From contig NZ_JACIJN010000003.1 of NCBI RefSeq assembly GCF_014199415.1, positions 62,001 to 126,000 on the forward strand: a DNA stretch of 64,000 nucleotides, read 5' to 3'. The notes under the pieces were generated by a model that was not told where the DNA came from, made no database searches, and saw only the letters and a list, made by a program, of their open reading frames with translations. Source of the stretch: Sphingomonas endophytica. Its GTDB lineage: Bacteria > Pseudomonadota > Alphaproteobacteria > Sphingomonadales > Sphingomonadaceae. Positions 58,307-64,000 of this stretch are shown here, one piece after another; position 1 is the stretch's first letter, and every line of letters starts with the position of its first letter. Made by a program: the position numbers and the translations under genes.

Positions 58307-59791
58307 TTACCACCACTTAGCCGGTCGCGCCGTGAAGCCGGCGCGTTCCTCGATCGCCAGCGCGGCGTTGAGAACGCCCTGTTCGTCGAGCGGCTTGCCG
58401 ATCACCTGCAGCCCGAGCGGCAGCCCCGACGCGTCGACGCCGCCCGGCACGCTCATCGCAGGCAGGCCGGCGAGGCTGGAGGGGACGGTGAATACGTCGT
58501 TGAGATACATAGCCAAAGGATCGGCCGACTTCTCGCCGAGCGCGAACGCCGCCGAGGGTGCGGTCGGGGTCAGGAGCACGTCGCAGACCTCCCAGGCGCG
58601 CTCGAAATCGCGGGCGATCAGCGTGCGGACCTTCTGCGCCTGCGTGTAATAGGCGTCGTAGAAGCCGGCGGAGAGGACGTAGGTGCCGATCAGGATGCGG
58701 CGCTTGACCTCGTCACCGAAGCCTTTGGCGCGCGTCCGTGCGTACATCTCCTGCAAATTAGCCCCGTCGGGGAGATCGCGGAGGCCGTAACGGACCCCAT
58801 CATAGCGCGCGAGGTTCGACGACGCCTCCGCCGGTGCAATGATGTAGTAAGCCGGCAGCGCGTAGCGGGTGTGCGGCAACGAGACGTCGACGATCTCGGC
58901 GCCGGCATCCTTCAGCCACGCGATCCCCTGCTGCCAGAGCGCCTCGATCTCGGCGGGCATGCCGTCGACGCGATACTCCTTCGGGATGCCGACGCGCTTG
59001 CCGGCGAGCGAGGCGTTGAGCTGCCCCTCCCAGTTCGGCACCGGCAGGTCGAGCGAGGTCGCGTCCTTCGCGTCAAACCCGGCCATCGCCTCCAGCATGA
59101 TCGCGCAGTCGCGGACATCGCGCGCCATCGGCCCGGCCTGATCAAGCGACGAGGCGAAGGCGATCGTCCCCCAGCGCGAGCAGCGGCCATAGGTCGGCTT
59201 GATCCCCGAGATGCCGACGAACGCCGCCGGCTGGCGGATCGAGCCGCCGGTGTCGGTGCCCGTCGCGCCCGGCGCGATGCGCGCCGCAACCGCCGAGGAC
59301 GAGCCGCCCGACGAGCCGCCCGGCGCGAGCGGGGCGTTGCCGCCGTCGTTGCGCCGCCACGGGCTGATGACGTTGCCGAAATAGCTGGTCTCGTTCGACG
59401 AGCCCATCGCGAACTGATCGAGGTTCAGCTTGCCGAGCATCCCCGCGCCGGCATTCCACAGGTTCTGCGACACCGTCGATTCATATTCGGGCGTGAAGCC
59501 TTCGAGGATGTGGCTGGCCGCGGTGGTCGGCACGCCCTTGGTGCAGAACAGGTCCTTCATCCCGATCGGCACGCCCGCCATCGGCCTGAGCGTCTCGCCC
59601 GCGGCGCGCGCCTGATCGGCGGCATCGGCGGCGGCGAGCGCGTGGTCGGGGGTTTCGACGAGAAAGGCATTGAGCGGCTTGGCGGCGGCCACCGCGGCGT
59701 TGAACGCCTCGGCCACTTCGCGCGCGGAAAAGTCGCCGTCGCGGACGCCATTGCGGATCGCGGCGATGCCCAGATCGGTGAGTGCGGTCAT
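58307..59791 (-). CDS. gatA: Asp-tRNA(Asn)/Glu-tRNA(Gln) amidotransferase subunit A
   Basis: 494 residues of the amidase signature family; it releases ammonia from glutamine. [20 protein letters not shown] (starting about 157) contains the Ser of the Ser-cisSer-Lys triad, with Lys in [14 protein letters not shown] [15 protein letters not shown] (about 75-89). It overlaps gatC by one base (TAATG). Confidence 0.97.
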   Translation of the reverse strand: MTALTDLGIAAIRNGVRDGDFSAREVAEAFNAAVAAAKPLNAFLVETPDHALAAADAADQARAAGETLRPMAGVPIGMKDLFCTKGVPTTAASHILEGFTPEYESTVSQNLWNAGAGMLGKLNLDQFAMGSSNETSYFGNVISPWRRNDGGNAPLAPGGSSGGSSSAVAARIAPGATGTDTGGSIRQPAAFVGISGIKPTYGRCSRWGTIAFASSLDQAGPMARDVRDCAIMLEAMAGFDAKDATSLDLPVPNWEGQLNASLAGKRVGIPKEYRVDGMPAEIEALWQQGIAWLKDAGAEIVDVSLPHTRYALPAYYIIAPAEASSNLARYDGVRYGLRDLPDGANLQEMYARTRAKGFGDEVKRRILIGTYVLSAGFYDAYYTQAQKVRTLIARDFERAWEVCDVLLTPTAPSAAFALGEKSADPLAMYLNDVFTVPSSLAGLPAMSVPGGVDASGLPLGLQVIGKPLDEQGVLNAALAIEERAGFTARPAKWW

Positions 59792-60078
59792 TATTCGATC
59801 ACCTTGGGCACAGTGAAGAAGCCATGTTCGGCCTGCGGCGCGTTCGCCAGCACCTTGTCGCGGACCCCGCCGTCGGTGACGACATCGTCGCGCAGCCGCA
59901 GGTGGTTGGGGATGACGGCGGTCATCGGCTCGACCCCGGCGGTGTCGACCTCGCCGAGTTGCTCGATCCAGTCGAGGATGTTGCCGAGTTCGGGCGCGAG
60001 CCGGGCGGCTTCGTCGTCGGTGATGGCGATGCGGGCGAGGCCGGCGATGCGCCTGACGGTTGCGGTGTCAACGGACAT
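59791..60078 (-). CDS. gatC: Asp-tRNA(Asn)/Glu-tRNA(Gln) amidotransferase subunit C
   Basis: 95 residues. [20 protein letters not shown] (about 11-30) and [20 protein letters not shown] (about 51-70) are the GatC pattern. It stabilises the GatAB complex. ATG 60078 begins [10 protein letters not shown]. First gene of gatC-gatA-gatB. Confidence 0.95.
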   Translation of the reverse strand: MSVDTATVRRIAGLARIAITDDEAARLAPELGNILDWIEQLGEVDTAGVEPMTAVIPNHLRLRDDVVTDGGVRDKVLANAPQAEHGFFTVPKVIE

Positions 60079-60214
60079 GCCGCCGCCGCTACCACCCGGC
60101 GCCCCGATCTTGCAACACGCCTCGCACGCGGTTGCGCGCGCCGCATTCCTGGGGCACCAGCTTTGCGGTTGCGGACCCGGCGATTTTGCTGCACCGCACA
60201 ATGGTGTCGCACAT

Positions 60215-61315
60215 TTGGTCCGCAAATTCCTCTATGTCGTCGTCGCGCTGATCGTGCTGGCGACCGCGGCTGCCTTTGCCTACCGCCTGTGGGGCGTCGG
60301 GATGATGCGGATGGCGATGGTGCCGGGCGAGTCGTTTCGTGACCAGAACCGCCTGACCGCAAAGGATTATGCGCCTGATTCGATGTGGCTGGCGCGACCG
60401 GCGCTGGCGGGCAATCCGGCCTTGTGGACGCCGCCCGGCTATTCGCCGCGCAAAGCCCCCGGCGGCGCGGCGGTGTTCTTCATCCATCCGACCTCCTACC
60501 TCAACCGCGCGCACTGGAATGCGCCGCTGACCGACCCGGAGGCCAACAACCGCGCGGCCCTGTTCCTGCGCGGGCAGGCGAGCGCGTTCAACGAGGCGGG
60601 CGAGATCTGGGCGCCGCGCTATCGTCAGGCGACGTTCGGCGCGTTCCTGACCGACCAGCGCGCCGCCGAACAGGCGCTGGCGCTGGCCTATGGCGACATC
60701 CTCGCCGCGTTCGACGCGTTTCTGGCCGAGGCCGGGCCGACGCGCCCGATCATCCTCGCCGGGCACAGCCAGGGCGGGCTGCACCTGACGCATCTTCTCA
60801 AGGACCGGGTCGCCGGCACGCCGCTCGCGAAGCGGATCGTCGCGGCCTATGTCGTCGGCTGGCCGGTGTCGGTCAGCAACGACTTGCCCGCGCTGGGGTT
60901 GCCGGCGTGCGAACGCGCCGACCAGCGCGGCTGCGTGCTGTCGTGGCAGACCTTCGCCGAGCCCGCCGATCCGTCGCTGATCCTCGACAATTACGATCGC
61001 TCGACCGGGTTCGACGGCAAGCCCCGGCGCGGCACGCAGATGCTGTGCACCAACCCGCTGACCGGCACGCCGAACGCCGCCGCGCCGCCGTCCGCCAACC
61101 TGGGGACGCTGTTCCCCAATGCGGCGATGAGCGAGGCGCGGATTGAGCCGGGGCGGATCGGCGCGCATTGCGGCGGGCGCGGGCTGTTGCTGATCGGGTC
61201 GCCGCCGGATGTCGGCCCGTACACGCTGCCCGGCAACAACTACCACGTTTACGATTACAGCCTGTTCTGGGCGAACGTCCGCGCCGATGCGGCGCGGCGG
61301 CTCGCGGCGCGGTGA
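60215..61315 (+). CDS. DUF3089 alpha/beta hydrolase-like membrane-anchored protein
   Basis: About 366 residues from TTG 60215; no ATG or GTG gives the N-terminal anchor. [20 protein letters not shown] is that anchor. [20 protein letters not shown] and the nucleophile elbow [11 protein letters not shown] (about 184-194) are typical of DUF3089. The Ser-His-Asp residues fit a hydrolase of unknown substrate. It diverges from gatC. The very long open frame running up to it from 56753 is antisense to gatA and gatB. Confidence 0.88.
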   Translation: MVRKFLYVVVALIVLATAAAFAYRLWGVGMMRMAMVPGESFRDQNRLTAKDYAPDSMWLARPALAGNPALWTPPGYSPRKAPGGAAVFFIHPTSYLNRAHWNAPLTDPEANNRAALFLRGQASAFNEAGEIWAPRYRQATFGAFLTDQRAAEQALALAYGDILAAFDAFLAEAGPTRPIILAGHSQGGLHLTHLLKDRVAGTPLAKRIVAAYVVGWPVSVSNDLPALGLPACERADQRGCVLSWQTFAEPADPSLILDNYDRSTGFDGKPRRGTQMLCTNPLTGTPNAAAPPSANLGTLFPNAAMSEARIEPGRIGAHCGGRGLLLIGSPPDVGPYTLPGNNYHVYDYSLFWANVRADAARRLAAR

Positions 61316-61342
61316 TGACGCGTGACGTGTGACCTTCCAACT

Positions 61343-61410
61343 CCGTTCGCGCTGAGCTTGTCGAAGGGCGTGTGCCGGGACACGAGCTTCGACAGGCCGA
61401 GCAGGAACGG
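61343..61410. repeat. Palindromic intergenic repeat (family E)
   Basis: CCGTTCGCGCTGAGCTTGTC and GAGCTTCGACAGGCCGAGCA lead complementary arms that end in GAACGG. The motif family (CTGAGCTTGTCGAAG) is common between genes in sphingomonads. Confidence 0.8.
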
Positions 61411-61469
61411 GGTTGGTAGAGCCATGCACTCGGTAAATGCTCTGGCGTCCGATGGCGTCGACCTGCTCC

Positions 61470-61544
61470 GTCATTGCGAGCGCAGCGAAGCAATCCAGGG
61501 TTGGACCAGGACGCCCTGGATTGCTTCGCTGCGCTCGCAATGAC
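61470..61544. repeat. Palindromic intergenic repeat (family A)
   Basis: GTCATTGCGAGCGCAGCGAA and its complement form about 30-base arms. The right arm ends CAATGAC, whose ATG (61540) is in frame with ruvX. Confidence 0.85.
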
Positions 61545-61554
61545 GGGGGTTTCG

Positions 61555-62019
61555 ATGATCGTCACCGGGTCGGCGGCGTTCCGCGCGTTATTGCCCGAGG
61601 GCGGGCGGTTGCTTGGGCTGGACGTCGGGACCAAGACGGTTGGGACGGCGCTGTGCGACGCCGGATGGAGTTTCGCGAGCCCGGCGCAGCTGATCCGGCG
61701 GACGAAGTTCACGACCGACAAGGCGGCACTGGTCGCGCTGTCGCAGGCGCAGCAGGTGCGCGGCTGGGTGATCGGGCTGCCGCTCAATCTCGACGGCACC
61801 GAGAGCCCGCGCAGCCAGTCGACGCGGGCGTTCGCGCGCAACTGTCGCGACACAGGGCTGCCGATCCTGCTGTGGGACGAGCGCTGGTCGACGGTCGCGG
61901 CGGAGCGCGCGCTGATCGAGCAGGACTTCAGCCGCGCCAAGCGGGCCGAGCGGATCGACAATCATGCCGCGGCGCATATCCTGCAGGCGGCAATCGACGC
62001 GCTGGTGGCGGTGGCCTGA
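61555..62019 (+). CDS. ruvX: Holliday junction resolvase-like / pre-16S rRNA nuclease RuvX (YqgF)
   Basis: 154 residues of the RNase H-like fold. [17 protein letters not shown] (about 23-39) has the first Asp; [20 protein letters not shown] and [16 protein letters not shown] follow with the other acidic residues. In E. coli YqgF matures 16S rRNA ends. ATG 61555 follows GGGGG and is preferred to the ATG at 61540, which lies within a repeat. It precedes pyrB. Confidence 0.93.
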   Translation: MIVTGSAAFRALLPEGGRLLGLDVGTKTVGTALCDAGWSFASPAQLIRRTKFTTDKAALVALSQAQQVRGWVIGLPLNLDGTESPRSQSTRAFARNCRDTGLPILLWDERWSTVAAERALIEQDFSRAKRAERIDNHAAAHILQAAIDALVAVA

Positions 62020-62032
62020 TTCTTTCGCCCCC

Positions 62033-62124
62033 GTCATTCCCGCGAAGGCGGGAATCCAGAACCTATGACGCCTCGGCCCTCTCGAAGACCTGCGCGTCTG
62101 GATCCCCGCCTCCGCCGGGATGAC
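62033..62124. repeat. Palindromic intergenic repeat (family C)
   Basis: GTCATTCCCGCGAAGGCGGG and CCCCGCCTCCGCCGGGATGA are the arms, with CCAGA/TCTGGA extending the stem. This is the widely found alphaproteobacterial intergenic motif. Confidence 0.8.
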
Positions 62125-62167
62125 GGAAAGAGGCAGGTGGTAAGGTGGGCGCTTCCCGCAACATGCC

Positions 62168-62250
62168 GTCCTCCCGGACTTGATCCGGCATCCCGCTTCT
62201 TAGCTCGGTCGCAACGTAGAAGCGGGGCCTCGGATCAAGTCCGGGGCGAC
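62168..62250. repeat. Palindromic intergenic repeat (family B)
   Basis: CTCCCGGACTTGATCCGGCA and TCGGATCAAGTCCGGGGCGA form the arms around CCCGCTTCT and AGAAGCGGGG, which pair as well. It sits just upstream of pyrB. Confidence 0.8.
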
Positions 62251-62335
62251 GATAGGAGGGATGACGAGTGGCGACCCGGCCCGACCCCACACCCGACTTG
62301 CCCCCTCCCCGCTCCGCCATTAGGCAGCGGCTTCG

Positions 62336-63325
62336 ATGAACCAGTCGGACCACCGCCCCGCCACGCTGATCCCCGGAGGCGCGGTGTTTCCGCACCGCCA
62401 TCTGACCGGGATCGAGGGCCTGGAGCCCCATGAAATCACCTTCCTGCTCGACGAGGCCGAAACCTGGGTCGAGGCGAACCGCATCCGCGCCGCGCCCGAC
62501 CAGCGGCTGGCGGGCTTCACGCAGATCAACGCTTTTTTCGAGAACAGCACGCGCACGTTGCTGAGCTTCGAGATCGCGGGCAAGCGGCTGGGCGCGGATG
62601 TCGTCAACATGCACGCCGCGCAGTCGAGCGTGAAGAAGGGCGAGACGCTGATCGATACCGCGATGACGTTGAACGCGATGCGCGCCGACGTGATCGTGAT
62701 CCGGCACATGTCGTCCGGCGCGGTGCGGCTGATCGCGGACAAGGTCGATTGCCCGGTGCTCAACGCCGGTGATGGGCGGCACGAGCATCCGACACAGGCG
62801 CTGCTCGATGCGCTGACGATCCGGCGGCGGCTCGGCGGGATCGCCAACAAGCGGGTCGTGATCTGCGGCGACCTGCTGCACAGCCGCGTGGCGCGCTCGA
62901 ACATCCTCGCGCTGACCGCGCTGGCTGCCGAGGTACGTGTCTGCGCGCCCTCGACCTTGATGCCGCCGGCGATCGAGCGGTTCGGCGTCACCGCCTTCAC
63001 CGATTTCGATAAGGCGATCGAGGGCGCGGACGTGGTGATGATGCTGCGGTTGCAGACCGAGCGGATGGCGGGCGGCTATGTCCCCTCAACGCGCGAATAT
63101 CATCTGCGCTACGGGCTGACGCTGGAGCGGCTCAACGATCGCGCGCCGGGGGCGCTGGTCATGCACCCGGGACCGATGAACCGCGGGGTGGAGATCGATT
63201 CGGCGGTCGCCGACCATGTCGAGCAATCGGCGATCACGGAGCAGGTGCAGATGGGCGTGGCGGTGCGGATGGCGTGTCTGGACGTGCTGACACGGCGTGC
63301 GCGCAAGGTGGAGGGCTGGGCATGA
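62336..63325 (+). CDS. pyrB: Aspartate carbamoyltransferase catalytic chain
   Basis: 329 residues. The enzyme joins carbamoyl phosphate and aspartate in pyrimidine synthesis. The carbamoyl-phosphate motif is [13 protein letters not shown] (about 64-76). [14 protein letters not shown] (about 147-160) and LRLQTERM are also present. It overlaps the dihydroorotase-like gene by four bases, so the two products are likely subunits of one complex. Confidence 0.96.
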   Translation: MNQSDHRPATLIPGGAVFPHRHLTGIEGLEPHEITFLLDEAETWVEANRIRAAPDQRLAGFTQINAFFENSTRTLLSFEIAGKRLGADVVNMHAAQSSVKKGETLIDTAMTLNAMRADVIVIRHMSSGAVRLIADKVDCPVLNAGDGRHEHPTQALLDALTIRRRLGGIANKRVVICGDLLHSRVARSNILALTALAAEVRVCAPSTLMPPAIERFGVTAFTDFDKAIEGADVVMMLRLQTERMAGGYVPSTREYHLRYGLTLERLNDRAPGALVMHPGPMNRGVEIDSAVADHVEQSAITEQVQMGVAVRMACLDVLTRRARKVEGWA

Positions 63326-64000
63326 CGCAGGCGCTGCACCTGACCAATGCGCGGCTGGTCTGCCCGGCGGGCGGCGAGCGCGACGGCGAGTTGCTGATCG
63401 TCGACGGCACGATCGTTTCGGGCGAGGCGCCGAGCCATGCCGAGCGCGTCGACTGTCGCGGCAAATTGCTCGCGCCCGGCATCATCGACGTCGGCGTGGC
63501 GCGGATCGACCGCGCGGCGGCGCGCGCCGGGGGCGTGGTGCGGGTCGCGCCGATGCCCGACCAGGTGCCGGTGCTCGACGAGCCGGGCGCGGTGCAGCGA
63601 CTCGCGCTGATCGGGCGGCCCGATCTGTGGATCCATCCGATCGCGGCGGCGACGCGCGGGCTGGCGGGGGCCGATCTTGCCGAAATGGCGATCTGCCTGT
63701 CGGCGGGGGCGCGCGCGGTCGGGACCGGGCGCGGCTGGATCGCCGATTCGGGGGTGATGCACCGCGTGCTGATGTATGCGCGCGACCTCGACGTGGTGGT
63801 CGTCACCCACGCCGAGGACGGCGGGCTGGCGGCGGGCGCGGTGGCGACCGAGGGCGAGACCGCGACGCGGCTCGGGCTCCCGTCCGCCCCGGCGCTCGCC
63901 GAGCCGCTGGCGATCGCGCGCGACCTGATGCTGGCGGAAGAGACGGGCGCGCGGCTGCACCTGCGCTGCGTCACCACCGCGGCGGGGTTCGCCCTGGTGC
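63322..64000 (+). CDS. Dihydroorotase-like protein without metal-site histidines (PyrC'/PyrX type), partial
   Basis: The window ends at codon 226 of this gene. [20 protein letters not shown] and [15 protein letters not shown] correspond to the amidohydrolase N-terminal domain and the first barrel strand. Active dihydroorotases have HxH just there (DxHVHxR); here it is GVARI, and the following loop is shortened. [11 protein letters not shown] keeps one His, but [11 protein letters not shown] replaces another conserved His by Arg. The protein is therefore probably non-catalytic, as in the pyrB-pyrC' pairs of Pseudomonas where PyrC' only scaffolds aspartate carbamoyltransferase. ATG 63322 overlaps the pyrB stop. 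Confidence 0.85.
   Translation, partial: MTQALHLTNARLVCPAGGERDGELLIVDGTIVSGEAPSHAERVDCRGKLLAPGIIDVGVARIDRAAARAGGVVRVAPMPDQVPVLDEPGAVQRLALIGRPDLWIHPIAAATRGLAGADLAEMAICLSAGARAVGTGRGWIADSGVMHRVLMYARDLDVVVVTHAEDGGLAAGAVATEGETATRLGLPSAPALAEPLAIARDLMLAEETGARLHLRCVTTAAGFALV

Noticed and set aside
56753..61315. A 1520-codon plus-strand open frame spanning gatA, gatB and gatC
   Set aside because: Only its last 366 codons match a family (DUF3089). The rest is antisense to well-conserved gat genes and is an Arg/His-rich product typical of GC-rich shadow frames.

Overview
This is GC-rich (roughly 65-68 % by eye), gene-dense DNA from an alphaproteobacterium, most probably a Sphingomonas-like member of the Sphingomonadales. 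Pointers are the PEPxxWA-type C-terminal sorting signal at 1121-2002, the FYDLN zinc-ribbon protein at 6756-7076, the gene orders aroA-cmk-rpsA-ihfB, tig-clpP-clpX-lon-hup and gatCAB-ruvX-pyrB-pyrC', and several families of short palindromic intergenic repeats. It reads as ordinary chromosome: no rRNA, CRISPR array, prophage or insertion sequence was seen.

Layout. 1-6.2 kb: a Sir2 deacylase, a PEP-CTERM protein, a TSUP transporter, two divergent L,D-transpeptidase genes, chorismate mutase, ribosomal protein S4 and a stand-alone response regulator. 6.6-14.1 kb: tRNA-Ala, FYDLN protein, aroA-cmk, a ParD/ParE-type toxin-antitoxin pair lodged inside the cluster, rpsA, ihfB, tRNA-Leu(UAA), a solute-binding protein and a DUF4112 protein. 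14.2-21.5 kb: anmK and rimO (divergent), a soluble chemoreceptor-like protein with unusual domain order, a GAF protein, tRNA-Met, a 2'-5' RNA ligase-like gene overlapping kup, and a DUF3072 protein. 21.5-24.9 kb: a cytochrome c maturation block (ccmC, ccmD, ccmE, TPR protein), a leucine dehydrogenase-type enzyme and tRNA-His.

25-36.2 kb holds a complete type II secretion operon, gspC-D-E-F-G-H-I-J-K-L-M-N, read on the minus strand. Almost every gene overlaps the next; the exception is a repeat insertion between gspE and gspF. No prepilin peptidase (gspO) is present. Next come a 2-oxoglutarate dioxygenase and, at 37.0-41.6 kb, a lipoprotein gene followed by a TonB-dependent receptor. About 100 bp upstream of the lipoprotein start lies an array of six 11-bp-phased GTCAT/GTCAC-like units that resembles tandem PhoB boxes. 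This suggests a phosphate-starvation surface system beside a secretion machine known in relatives to export lipoproteins.

42-55.4 kb is the protein quality-control region (hup, lon, clpX, clpP, tig, plus tRNA-Val and tRNA-Leu(UAG)). It is interrupted by an M1 metallopeptidase whose start codon overlaps that of lon on the other strand, a cation/proton antiporter, and a glycosyltransferase/membrane-protein pair. Trigger factor carries a long Lys/Ala-rich tail. 55.4-64 kb holds two very small proteins, a secreted protein of unknown function, gatC-gatA-gatB, a DUF3089 hydrolase, ruvX, pyrB, and the start of a dihydroorotase-like gene that has lost its metal-binding histidines (PyrC'/PyrX type) and runs off the window.

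Most functions here are housekeeping: translation, aromatic and pyrimidine biosynthesis, protein folding and turnover, cell wall and secretion. No wholly new defence or mobile system was recognised. The most interesting leads are the Pho-box-like array with its lipoprotein/TonB receptor pair, the trimmed ccm cluster, the overlapping lon/M1 start codons, the inverted-order chemoreceptor and the trigger factor tail.
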